Part shown: piece by piece, positions 16,723-24,225 of the stretch
Position numbering within the stretch: the stretch's first letter is position 1
Layout of the letters: the number at the start of each line of letters is the position of its first letter
DNA from: Candidatus Bathyarchaeota archaeon
GTDB lineage: Archaea > Thermoproteota > Bathyarchaeia > TCS64
Assembly: GCA_026014875.1 (NCBI GenBank)
Contig: JAOZHO010000037.1
Span: 62,001-126,000, forward strand
Direction of reading: 5' to 3'
Length of the DNA stretch: 64,000 bases
Notes under the pieces: model-generated
Seen by the model: only the letters and a program-made list of their open reading frames with translations
What the model was told of the DNA's origin: nothing
Database searches by the model: none
Translations under genes and position numbers: made by a program

Positions 16723-16903
16723 ATAATCATCCTTTGGTTAGAGGTACTGGACTCCCGGATATTAAATTAAAAGTCTCGATGAAAGAAGAGGGGAACCCCG
16801 GGACACACCTCCTTCGTCCTCTTCGGCTCGTGCGCGCAAAGTAGATTATGCAAGTCCAAGCTCTAATTCGTTTATTAGTCGGTTAGATTACTTCGTGCTC
16901 ATC

Positions 16904-18295
16904 ATGAGCGATGACAATTCATATGATGCCATAGTAATTGGAGCCGGAATCAGCGGACTATTGTCAGCGTTGGTACTTTCAAAGAAAGGAAAAAGAGTGC
17001 TGATCGTCGATAAAGAGAGTTTTATCGGCGGTATGTGCAGGTCATATGATGTCGAAGGCTATATGGTTGACACCGGGCCGCATGTTATTACGCGCTTGGA
17101 CTCGGGCCCACTGAAAGAGCTGATGGATAAGTATTTTGATGTCGTACCAAGTTTCGTGCCTCACGGAACATATCATGTGCGGATAAATGAGAGCGTCAAG
17201 CCCTTTCCGTGGAGCGTCAGAGATTGGATGTTGTTTGACCTGCTCCCGCTAGAGGACAGATCGCTCATGATGAAAACGGCTTTCGACATCGTGTACATGC
17301 TGAGCGTCGGCAAAGATTTGTCGAGGGTCTCCATCGCCGATGTTGTGCCAAGGAATCTTTCCCGCGTGACCACCTCGTTCTTAGATTATCTGTCCCACTT
17401 CATGCTCGGCACATCAGTCAACGATGCTCCGATATCCAGGTTTGTGGATCGGAAAGAGTACAATCGGGACAAACTCAACGAGAACAATTCCCTGAACATT
17501 CCATATGTTGGGAGGTTGTATAACCTACTCATCGGGGGCAAACCCTCTGATCAAATGTATCCCAAAGGGGGCATTCAGAAAATAGTTGATTCAATCAAGA
17601 TATCGCTCCCGAAGAACGCACACATAAATTTGAACGAGAACCTGATTTCGATCGACGTTGAGAGCAGTCAAAAGAAGGGACAGGCAGTCCAGAAGGTATG
17701 CGGGATTAAAACAGATAAAAACGAATATAAATGCGATACCGTGATTTATTCCGGTTTTCCGAACGAGCTCCCAGAGATCATAAAACACGATTTACCGGTC
17801 GAATACGTTCAGAACATGAGAAACATAGAGCAAGTCAAGTCACTGACGGTATGGCTGGGACTCGAAAAAGAGGTTTTCACAGAACAAGGCTCAGAGATGT
17901 GGGTTTCACCGGATCCTTCAGGACTCCATACATGGGTGGTTCCAACATCAAACTTCGACCCGTATCTGGCGCCAAAAGGCAGTCAGCTGGTAGGCTTTGC
18001 GTTCATAGTGCCCGAAAACATCCCTCAAAGAGAGCTGAGAGACAGGGCTCTCGATACAATATTCACCACGATGCCAGAGTTAGAAAACTGTGTTGACATG
18101 ATCCATCATCAGGAACTCGTGCCAGAGAAGGCCTGCTGGAGCATAAACTCCGGTTTCAGCGATGTCGTGACCCCCGTCAAGAACCTGTACTGCGTTGGAA
18201 GCAGCACGGTGAAGAGGAGCATGGGGTTGACGAGGTCCGCATATTCCGTGTTGAGAATGATGAACCAGATGGCTATCGACAGAAATGGCATCTAA
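16904..18295 (+). CDS. FAD-dependent amine oxidase/phytoene-desaturase-like oxidoreductase
   Basis: A 463-residue flavoprotein. The N-terminus has the dinucleotide fold AIVIGAGISGLLSALVLSKK, then IVDKESFIGGMCRS and DTGPHVIT; the C-terminal FAD site is NLYCVGSSTVKRSMGLTRSA. This layout fits CrtI/protoporphyrinogen-oxidase-type enzymes. The substrate may be an isoprenoid or other lipid, but this is not shown. The gene is visibly less GC-rich than its neighbours and is flanked by gaps, suggesting acquisition. The ATG at 16904 probably follows a TATA-like TTTATTAG near 16870, making the message almost leaderless; a GTG nine bases earlier is the alternative. Confidence 0.8.
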   Translation: MSDDNSYDAIVIGAGISGLLSALVLSKKGKRVLIVDKESFIGGMCRSYDVEGYMVDTGPHVITRLDSGPLKELMDKYFDVVPSFVPHGTYHVRINESVKPFPWSVRDWMLFDLLPLEDRSLMMKTAFDIVYMLSVGKDLSRVSIADVVPRNLSRVTTSFLDYLSHFMLGTSVNDAPISRFVDRKEYNRDKLNENNSLNIPYVGRLYNLLIGGKPSDQMYPKGGIQKIVDSIKISLPKNAHINLNENLISIDVESSQKKGQAVQKVCGIKTDKNEYKCDTVIYSGFPNELPEIIKHDLPVEYVQNMRNIEQVKSLTVWLGLEKEVFTEQGSEMWVSPDPSGLHTWVVPTSNFDPYLAPKGSQLVGFAFIVPENIPQRELRDRALDTIFTTMPELENCVDMIHHQELVPEKACWSINSGFSDVVTPVKNLYCVGSSTVKRSMGLTRSAYSVLRMMNQMAIDRNGI

Positions 18296-18536
18296 TTCGT
18301 CTTGCGGATACATACACGCGCGCGATAAACATGGAATCCGGAGACCCGAGCCTCAGGGTCAGTTTCCTGCGAGTGCTCGATAACAAGATATGCAGGATTA
18401 TCGCCCCCCACCTCGTCTAGGCACAGTGATGGGATGGCTCACCCACCACCTCCTGTCAACCCGATGAAGCCAGACATGAAAACACCGCCAAACAACAGAA
18501 TGACCCCTGAAAACACCCGGAAACCACTCTTCGAGC

Positions 18537-18569
18537 AATTCAGTAGCTGTTCAGGTGCTATTCAGGTGC
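18537..18569 (-). repeat. Three tandem 11-bp repeats in copy A
   Basis: Leftward units are GCACCTGAATA, GCACCTGAACA and GCTACTGAATT, exactly adjacent, so the period equals about one DNA helical turn. Copy B has the same arrangement with units GCTACTGTTTA, GCTACTGAATA and GCTACTGTTTT. Shared core: GC(A/T)(A/C)CTG. Confidence 0.8.
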
Positions 18570-18636
18570 AAAACAACACCCAAAAAACCCGGAAGAACCC
18601 GCCAAACAACAAAACAAACCCAAATCGACATTCTCC

Positions 18637-18656
18637 AAAAAAAAATAAAAAAACCA
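18637..18656 (-). terminator. Poly-T terminator downstream of the ThiF-like gene
   Basis: The leftward strand has two T tracts of seven to nine residues separated by one A, flanked by GG on each side. Archaeal transcription ends at such U-rich tracts. It lies about 200 bases after the ThiF-like stop codon. Confidence 0.5.
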
Positions 18657-18861
18657 CCGCCTCCCACGCCGGAAACCAAGAAGACCCCCTCTGCCCCGGA
18701 AACGCTTATCATACCCTACCACTCATAAGCCCGCCCCCCACGCCACCATCAAAATACCCCCAACAAGGACCTGCAACACCTCATCGAGACAGAGATAGGC
18801 CCAGCGGAGACCAGCGAGCGGGCTCTGGGACGCCTAATAGTCGCGTCAGCAGACAAAGGGG

Positions 18862-19929
18862 CTAGAGGCCCAGGAGCTCCGCCCTGATCCCCCTCGCAAC
18901 CTCGGGCCCATCGACGCCCTCGATCACCGTCACCCCGCTGCTCAACACGCTCCCCTTCACCGCCCCCCTGACGAAACTCGTGCCGAGCCTAGCCCTCACC
19001 GTGAGAAGATAACCCAGCCCCTCCAACCTGCCATTCAAAGCCTCCAGATCAACCCCCAGATCCTCATCAGGAGAGAAAACGAAAACCCGCCTACCCTCCC
19101 GACCACAGATCTCCTCGAACGAGCCGTGCTTAAGGGGAAACGGCTCAGACACCGGATCAGACCCGCAGACAGGGCACGAATCGACCCTGGCGAGCTCAAT
19201 CCTCTCGAACGATAAATCCTCCAGATCGCAGTACATCAGAGCGCCCGCCAAATTCGGCTTCCTCCCCATGATCAACCTCACAGCCTCAGAGACCTGGATG
19301 CTCGCAATGATACTGATAATAGACGGATGCACCCCCGCAACGGCACAAGTGGGCAGCTCATCATCGGCGATCCCCCCCTGGAAACACTCGACACACGGAG
19401 TCTCCCCGGGCACAATGGTGGAGACACTCCCCACATTCGTGATAACAGCACCAAACACATATGGGATACCCAGCTTCACGCACGCCCGGTTCAGGGCATA
19501 ACGGGGAGTCATCGCGTCGAGCCCGTCCACCACGACATCCATACCCTCCACAATCGCCTCAGCATTCCCGGGAGTCACGCTCATGGGAACCGGATCAACC
19601 TCGATGAACGGATTAAGCCCCCTAACCCTCTCCGCAGCCGCCTCCACCTTAGGATAACCCACCATATCCACGCCGTAGAGATGCTGCCTCTGGAGATTAG
19701 AAGCCTCAACCACATCCCGGTCCACAATCCTGAGGTAGCCCACACCCATAGACGCCAACTGGATCACAATGGAGCTACCCAGCCCACCCACGCCCACCAC
19801 GCAGACCCTCGCATCCTTCAACTTCCTCTGCCCCGAAAGCCCGATGCTGTCGAGAACGATCTGCCTCGAGTAATAGTCGATCTCCGCATCCGAGAACCCC
19901 GGGATACTGAACCTAGCCAATTGCCTCAC
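18862..19929 (-). CDS. ThiF/MoeB/HesA-family adenylyltransferase (E1-like)
   Basis: A 355-residue protein. FSDAEIDYYSRQIVL opens the E1-like fold; GVGGLGSSIVIQLASMGVG binds ATP and VVDGLDAMTPRYALN carries the conserved aspartate. Zinc ligands are CVEC (near 178) and CPVC (near 248). About 90 residues beyond the core form an extra C-terminal domain without a recognised family. E1-like proteins adenylate the C-terminal Gly-Gly of MoaD or ThiS so that sulfur can be loaded. A MoaD-like gene lies 62 bases upstream on the same strand, so molybdopterin or a related sulfur-transfer role is likely. GTG start. Confidence 0.9.
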   Translation of the reverse strand: MRQLARFSIPGFSDAEIDYYSRQIVLDSIGLSGQRKLKDARVCVVGVGGLGSSIVIQLASMGVGYLRIVDRDVVEASNLQRQHLYGVDMVGYPKVEAAAERVRGLNPFIEVDPVPMSVTPGNAEAIVEGMDVVVDGLDAMTPRYALNRACVKLGIPYVFGAVITNVGSVSTIVPGETPCVECFQGGIADDELPTCAVAGVHPSIISIIASIQVSEAVRLIMGRKPNLAGALMYCDLEDLSFERIELARVDSCPVCGSDPVSEPFPLKHGSFEEICGREGRRVFVFSPDEDLGVDLEALNGRLEGLGYLLTVRARLGTSFVRGAVKGSVLSSGVTVIEGVDGPEVARGIRAELLGL

Positions 19930-19991
19930 CCAGTACAGTCGCTGAATGCCTCATTAACATTTACGAATACAACAAAAAGAAAAACCCGGGG

Positions 19992-20270
19992 CTACCCCCC
20001 GCTCACCGCCGGGAGAAGAGCGATAACATCCCAATCCTGGAGCACAGCCTCCAGCTTATCCAAGAAACGATAGTCACGCCCACTCACGTAGATATTTATG
20101 AACCGCCTGGGCCGTCCCCCGTCATCGAAAAGGCGGTCCCTGAACTCCTCGCCATGACTGGACGCCAGTGAATCCAGCACCTCACCCAGGGGGTCAGCCT
20201 CCACGGTTACCCGCTTCTCCCCGGCGATACGGGCCAACACCCCGGCGAGCCCCACGGACACACCCGCCAC
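19992..20270 (-). CDS. MoaD/ThiS-like sulfur-carrier protein
   Basis: A 92-residue beta-grasp protein ending LLPAVSGG. The terminal Gly-Gly is the site of adenylation and thiocarboxylation. The preceding NIYVSGRDYRFL and LQDWDVIALLPA fit the MoaD pattern (N-x-x-x-V-N/G...L-x-D-x-D-x-V-x-x-x-P). It is the natural partner of the E1-like enzyme encoded 62 bases downstream. The GTG start gives an N-terminus (VSVGLAGVLARIAG) slightly unlike classical MoaD, so a start a few codons later is possible. Confidence 0.88.
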   Translation of the reverse strand: MAGVSVGLAGVLARIAGEKRVTVEADPLGEVLDSLASSHGEEFRDRLFDDGGRPRRFINIYVSGRDYRFLDKLEAVLQDWDVIALLPAVSGG

Positions 20271-20369
20271 TAGTCATCCCATCCTAGAAAGCATCCTGAA
20301 GGGAGTTCAACGATCAAGACTGAGAACGATCGATTCTCAATAAACCCTTAATTTAAAATTGATACAATA

Positions 20370-20789
20370 ATGGTTATTCACGAATTCGGGAAAGGTCAAG
20401 GACAGGGAAATACGCTGTTTGACTTCGAAGAAGCTCTGAGAGACATGCTGGAGTTCGCCAACCAATCTATTCTGGACCTCGACCTGTCGGACGTTCATCC
20501 AACTCTCGCAGACCCCCCCAGATATGCCATTACTGGAGGAGGCAAACGGCTGCGACCCATGATGTGTATGCTGTGCGCTGAGGTCGTGGGAGACGATTAC
20601 AGGGATACTAGGGAAGCCTTCCTCGCTCTGGAGTTGATTCATGAGGGCACCCTCGTTCATGACGATATTGTCGATGAGGGGCTCTTCAGGCGTGGCACTC
20701 CTTCGGTTCAGGCAGAGTACGACGCCAAGAGGGGTTGGCTCACCGAGGAGATGATGGGGAAGTCCCTCGGTGTAATCGGGATAGGGTGA
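20370..20789 (+). pseudogene. Truncated polyprenyl diphosphate synthase (N-terminal part)
   Basis: The 139-residue frame has clear prenyl-synthase motifs: GGGKRLRPMMCMLCAEVVG near 58 and LIHEGTLVHDDIVDEGLFRR near 90, including the first Asp-rich motif (DDIVD, 98-102). It keeps homology to about residue 120 (PSVQAEYDAKRG) and then runs into WLTEEMMGKSLGVIGIG and a stop. A full enzyme has about 300 residues and a second Asp-rich motif, both missing. It is therefore probably inactive. It lies between MoaD and FdhD genes, with an AT-rich promoter (TTAATTTAAAATTG at about 20347-20360). Confidence 0.85.
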
Positions 20790-20849
20790 CGGCTCGTTTA
20801 GCGCCTCTCTTTTAGGGGGATCATCCCAGTATAGTGGGGTTGAGGGGTT

Positions 20850-21632
20850 ATGTCGTCTATCGAGGTCAGGGTTCGCCGTTTCGAGTTGGATTCTGGGGGG
20901 TTCCAGGAGAGAGATGACAGGATTGCCGCGGATGCGGCGATCTGTGTCTTTATCAATGGTGAGCTTTTCAGGACGTTGCTTGCGAGCCCTGTGATGATCG
21001 AGGAGTTGGTGGTGGGGCATCTTCGGGGGGAGGGGGTCATCGAGTCGAGGGATGAGTTGGTGAGCGTGGAGGTGACTCCCTTGAAGGTTCACGTGGAGTT
21101 GAAGGGGGAGGTGGACCTGAAGCGTTTGACGATGGGGAAGGTGGATCTCATCACGACTGCTTGCGGGGCTGCGGCTTCTCCGAGTGAGTTGAGGGGGTTG
21201 GGCTTGTCGGTGGCCTCGATGGAGGGGTCGATCGAGGCGGAGAGTGTCTGGTTGATGGCTCGGGAGCTTAACTTGAGGAGTGGCACGTACAGGGAGACGG
21301 GGGGGACCCATGCGGCGATGCTGTTCTCGTTGGGGGGTGATCCGTTGTTCTTCGGTGAGGACGTGGGGAGACATAATGCGGTGGATAAGGTGGTGGGTGC
21401 CGGGGTTCTCGGGGGGGTGGAGTTCGGGGGTTGTGTGTTGGTGTCGTCGGGTAGGCTGTCGGGGGAGATCGTGTTGAAGGCGGCTAGGGTTGGTGTGCCG
21501 GTGGTTGTCTCTGTGGCGGGACCGTTGGAGTCGGGTATCAGGATTGCGGAGTCTGCGGGGATCACGTTGGTGGGGTTCGTGCGGGGGCGGAGGTTGAATG
21601 TGTATACGCATGAGGAGAGGGTTGTGGGGTGA
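20850..21632 (+). CDS. fdhD: FdhD-family sulfurtransferase for formate dehydrogenase-type enzymes
   Basis: A 260-residue FdhD homologue: MIEELVVGHLRGEGVI near 49, TGGTHAAMLFSLGG near 165, GEDVGRHNAVDKVVGAGVL near 185, and VSSGRLSGEIVLKAARVGVPVVVS near 205 (landmarks VGRHNAVDK and SSGRLSGEI). FdhD passes sulfur from a cysteine desulfurase to the molybdenum or tungsten bis-MGD cofactor. The loop that in E. coli reads CGVC here reads ACGAAA, keeping only C105 and losing the second cysteine. No formate dehydrogenase gene lies in the window. Its neighbours are MoaD- and ThiF-like genes on the opposite strand. The coding strand is strikingly G/T-rich. Confidence 0.92.
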   Translation: MSSIEVRVRRFELDSGGFQERDDRIAADAAICVFINGELFRTLLASPVMIEELVVGHLRGEGVIESRDELVSVEVTPLKVHVELKGEVDLKRLTMGKVDLITTACGAAASPSELRGLGLSVASMEGSIEAESVWLMARELNLRSGTYRETGGTHAAMLFSLGGDPLFFGEDVGRHNAVDKVVGAGVLGGVEFGGCVLVSSGRLSGEIVLKAARVGVPVVVSVAGPLESGIRIAESAGITLVGFVRGRRLNVYTHEERVVG

Positions 21633-21689
21633 CTCGGGGGTTGCCGGTTCTCCTGTCGTGAGCGGGGGGGCTGGCGTGGGAAGGGTTGG

Positions 21690-21707
21690 TTTTTTTTATT
21701 TTTTTTG
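21690..21707 (+). terminator. Poly-T terminator downstream of fdhD
   Basis: T8-A-T8 flanked by GG on each side, about 60 bases after the fdhD stop codon. It corresponds to the T tract of copy A and may end the fdhD transcript. Confidence 0.5.
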
Positions 21708-21784
21708 GAGGTGTCGGTTTGGGGTTGTTTTGCGGGTTGTTTTGTTGTTTGGCGGGTTTTTCCTGTTTGTTTCGGTGTTGTTTT

Positions 21785-21817
21785 GCTACTGTTTAGCTAC
21801 TGAATAGCTACTGTTTT
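21785..21817 (+). repeat. Three tandem 11-bp repeats in copy B
   Basis: Units GCTACTGTTTA, GCTACTGAATA and GCTACTGTTTT are directly adjacent and followed by another GC. The 11-bp period and the conserved GC(A/T)(A/C)CTG core match copy A. Confidence 0.85.
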
Positions 21818-22293
21818 GCTTGTACGGCGGGTGGGGGTGGTTTCCGGGTGTTTTTCGGGTTCCTTTTCGTTGAAGGGGTTACGGAAGGGTTTAACCGGCG
21901 TATTTTTTCTTGGCTTCATGCTCTTTTTTTCACTCCGATACGTGCCCGAATTGAACAAATGTTTTGATTCGCGACTGTTCGATGGTGGCTTCGATGGGGG
22001 TTGCTTATTAATGGGTGGAGGGTCGATTTGGGGGTCTGGGGTTTATCTTTGATTATTTCGATTTGGCCTTTTTTGTTTGTTGGCTTTAAAGTGTGTCGTT
22101 TGTTTCGATGGTTTTTGTATTTTTTAGGGGTTGTTTTGTGGGGGGTGCTGGTTTTTTTAAAGGGTTATGTTAATAGTTGCTTTCGTTGTGTGCTTGTTTT
22201 GGGATGTTTGTGTTAAAATCTTTGATATAACTAATAAATGAATCGACGGGGTATTTTCTCTATAGCTAGCATTATTTGAATGGAGGGTATTGT

Positions 22294-23469
22294 TTGCAAA
22301 CAGGTCTACAGGCAGAGGCCCTTCTCTGTCCCAACTGCAAGGAAGAGGTTCCCAAGACGCTCTACTGCTTGAACTGCGGCTATCCATTGTACAAGATCGA
22401 GGTGGAGAGTGCGCCGATGGTGGAGGAGGACGCTCCCGAGCCCGTGGCCATCGTTGAAGCCGAGGCTGTCGAGGAAGAGGCTGTGGAGGTCGCGCCCGAG
22501 CCTCAGGTCATCATTGAACCTGAGGTGGTCCAGGAAGAGATCGTTGAGATTGCGCCCGAGCTTCCGGCTCCCATAGTGGTCGAGGAGGAGGTCGTGGAGA
22601 CTGTTCTAGAGTCCATCGCTGTCGTCGAAGCCGAGCCGGTCGAGGAGGACGTCGTCGTCCTGGTTGACTCGGTGGAGGAGATCGAGGCTCCCGTCGAGGA
22701 GGTAGTGGCCGAACCGGAGATCGTTGAACCGGTGGTCGAGGAGATCATCGATTTCGAGCCCGTGATCGAGCCGGTTGCCAATGTGAACGCAGAGGCCGAG
22801 GAGGAGATCGAGGCTCCCGTCGAGGAGGTCATAGTGGTCGCTGAGGAGCCTGAGCCCGTCGAGGTCGAGGAGGTATTGGAGCCCTTGGTTGAGGTTGAGC
22901 CCGAGGTGGTGGCCGTGCCCGAGTACGAGCCGGACCCAGTGATCAATGAGGTCATGGGGAACCTGGCGAAGAACATATCGATGAAGATCAAGCTGGTGGA
23001 TCTCCTGAGGACGGGCGGCGTCAAATCCGAGATTTTCAGGAAGCTCTTTGACAGCTACCTGACCCGGGGGGAGCTCCTGATGAACAGCCGGAGCGATATG
23101 CTCGAGAGGGTGAGGTACGATCTCGGCTCGATGGAGGGGGCGCTGCACGAGGCGAGGGAGGGACTGGAGGAGCTGGATATCAGGAGGGCCATCGAAGATG
23201 TCTCGGAGGAAGAGTACGCGGCGAAGGCGCCCGGGTTCCAGTGGGACATCGGTCAGTACAAGGACGAGGTAGGGAAGAAGCAGGCGGACATTTATTACCT
23301 CGAGGATATCACGAGGGTGATGTCGTCGGAGGAGATCGGTGAGCTCGTCGGGATCGGCGAGGGCTGCTTCGAGGTTCTGGATGAACTGACAGAGTCCGAG
23401 GGGATCGATGGTGACACCGCGGCCAAGATCAGGGTTTCTCTCGAAGAGGCTCTAGCCTGCATAAGGTAG
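22294..23469 (+). CDS. Zinc-ribbon protein with long acidic repeat region and helical C-terminus
   Basis: A 391-residue protein in three parts. Residues 12-28 form a zinc ribbon (CPNC...CLNC). Residues 33 to about 215 are a low-complexity tract of E, V, P, A with repeated (V/E)EE(V/I)(V/E) blocks, strongly acidic and probably extended. The C-terminal 175 residues (from NEVMGNLAKN) are predicted helical, with REGLEELDIRRAIEDVSEEE and many charged heptads. TTG at 22294 follows GGAGGGT by six bases. I do not recognise a family. The layout suggests a scaffold or spacer protein whose ends bind partners. A T-rich terminator follows. Confidence 0.7.
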   Translation: MQTGLQAEALLCPNCKEEVPKTLYCLNCGYPLYKIEVESAPMVEEDAPEPVAIVEAEAVEEEAVEVAPEPQVIIEPEVVQEEIVEIAPELPAPIVVEEEVVETVLESIAVVEAEPVEEDVVVLVDSVEEIEAPVEEVVAEPEIVEPVVEEIIDFEPVIEPVANVNAEAEEEIEAPVEEVIVVAEEPEPVEVEEVLEPLVEVEPEVVAVPEYEPDPVINEVMGNLAKNISMKIKLVDLLRTGGVKSEIFRKLFDSYLTRGELLMNSRSDMLERVRYDLGSMEGALHEAREGLEELDIRRAIEDVSEEEYAAKAPGFQWDIGQYKDEVGKKQADIYYLEDITRVMSSEEIGELVGIGEGCFEVLDELTESEGIDGDTAAKIRVSLEEALACIR

Positions 23470-23512
23470 AATTTTTCCTAACTTTTTTTCTTTTTATCAT
23501 TATTAGTGATTC
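23470..23512 (+). terminator. T-rich terminator after the acidic zinc-ribbon gene
   Basis: Three T tracts (T6, T7, T5) lie within 40 bases of the stop codon and no stem precedes them, the usual archaeal form. Confidence 0.55.
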
Positions 23513-23563
23513 TGCTGATTTTTTCAGGCGATGCGTGCTTTTCGTGTGCAGCCAGTGCGCGCG

Positions 23564-24175
23564 TCAGCTCTCCAGCAGCATCAACGCAGCAGACTTTGCC
23601 CCTATCTCAGCTAAGAAGGGGTCGTCCGAGGAGCCGATTATTAGGACATCCCCCTCAATAAGCTCCATTCTCTGGTGTATGATTCTCTCGATCTCGGCAT
23701 CGATAGTTTCATCCATCCCAGGCATCCTGAGCCTCCCATCCTGCATGATGAGGGAAGTCGCCCCCTGGGCGCCGACCATGATAGCCGCGTCCCTCTGTTC
23801 TATCCCCCGCTTCACCTTCGATGCTGCTCCCTTGACGAGCACTGCGAAGTTGGCGACGCCCACCGTGATCGGCGTGGGTGGAAAATTGGCTGCCTTGATT
23901 ACCCCATTCAACTCGTTCAGCAGGGATTCTCCGGCAGGAGTCAGGCTCATCCCTCCTCTCGATGTCTCGATGAGGTCTAGGGCTTTTAATCTCCGGACTA
24001 GGGTTCGCATCATCCCTTCACCCAGTCTGAGTCGCCTAGAGAGCTTCTGTCTGCCGATGCCTTTTCCTGAGTCTATGCCCTCCAATGCGATGAGGACGTG
24101 GGCCGGGGTGAAGGATGGCGTCCCCCCTGTGCTCGATTTTCCCGATGCGTTCTTCAGGGTTTCGATGGGTCTCAA
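23564..24175 (-). CDS. Winged-helix regulator with C-terminal sensing domain (DUF4443-like)
   Basis: A 203-residue protein. Residues 20-90 form a winged helix (LIALEGIDSGKGIGRQKLSR, then MMRTLVRRLKALDLIETSRGG). Residues 95-203 form a second domain with VANFAVLVKGAASKVKRGIEQRDAA and VLIIGSSDDPFLAEIGAKSAAL, resembling the small-molecule-binding domain of archaeal DUF4443 proteins. TTG start. It is divergent from a membrane transporter gene whose promoter carries an operator-like palindrome, so control of that transporter is the most economical guess. The family name is from memory of its layout and should be checked by profile search. Confidence 0.65.
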   Translation of the reverse strand: MRPIETLKNASGKSSTGGTPSFTPAHVLIALEGIDSGKGIGRQKLSRRLRLGEGMMRTLVRRLKALDLIETSRGGMSLTPAGESLLNELNGVIKAANFPPTPITVGVANFAVLVKGAASKVKRGIEQRDAAIMVGAQGATSLIMQDGRLRMPGMDETIDAEIERIIHQRMELIEGDVLIIGSSDDPFLAEIGAKSAALMLLES

Positions 24176-24225
24176 TCTGGTCCATTCCTACTCGGGGCGT
24201 ATCAATCTTAAGAGTTAAGAAAGCA

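Larger units (their letters stand above)
18513..18675 (-). repeat. Copy A of an inverted, diverged G/T-rich element
   Basis: Read leftward, it runs GGCGTGGGAGG, a T8-A-T9-like tract, GGAGAATGTCG, TTTGTTGTTTGGCGGGTT, GGTGTTGTTTTGC, three 11-bp repeats, then GTGGTTTCCGGGTGTTTT. The same blocks in the same order occur rightward at 21671-21860. The copies differ by substitutions and small indels, so they are old or under selection for pattern only. Each copy lies downstream of the gene whose sense strand it follows (ThiF-like here, FdhD there). Confidence 0.8.
18296..18861. other. 566-bp gap holding a G-poor, C/A-rich element
   Basis: No credible protein is encoded; the one long frame (from about 18434) is a proline-, asparagine- and lysine-rich translation of biased DNA. 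On the plus strand the stretch 18440-18720 is nearly free of G and T tracts and rich in A and C; on the complementary strand, which is the sense strand of the adjacent ThiF-like gene, it is G/T-rich. It contains one copy of an inverted element repeated near 21.7 kb and a poly-T terminator for the leftward transcript. Confidence 0.6.
21671..21860 (+). repeat. Copy B of the inverted, diverged G/T-rich element
   Basis: Rightward blocks: GGCGTGGGAAGGGTTGG, T8-A-T8, GGAGGTGTCGGTTTGGG, TTTGTTGTTTGGCGGGTT, GGTGTTGTTTTGC, the three 11-bp repeats, then GTGGTTTCCGGGTGTTTT. The order and spacing match copy A read leftward. The pair encloses 3 kb with the ThiF-like, MoaD-like, prenyl-synthase relic and FdhD genes. 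No coding potential is shared between copies. Confidence 0.8.
21633..22293. other. 660-bp G/T-rich non-coding stretch
   Basis: The plus strand is dominated by G and T for over 550 bases after fdhD, with repeated T tracts. Short frames here give leucine-, phenylalanine- and glycine-rich peptides from biased DNA and show no domain, so they are left out. Its first part is copy B of the inverted element. The last 90 bases are AT-rich and hold the probable promoter of the zinc-ribbon gene (GATATAACTAATAAATG near 22224-22240). Confidence 0.6.

Noticed and set aside
18434-18865. A 143-codon rightward frame rich in P, N, K and T
   Set aside because: It translates the C/A-rich strand of the inverted element; no domain, no ribosome site, and the matching element at 21.7 kb does not preserve a frame.
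18513-21860. Interpretation of the inverted elements as an insertion-sequence pair
   Set aside because: No transposase gene, no short terminal repeats or target duplications were seen; the pattern alone does not support an IS element.
21598-22216. Three overlapping rightward frames rich in L, F, V and G
   Set aside because: They come from G/T-rich DNA, begin inside the fdhD end or repeat, and show no conserved motif or ribosome site.
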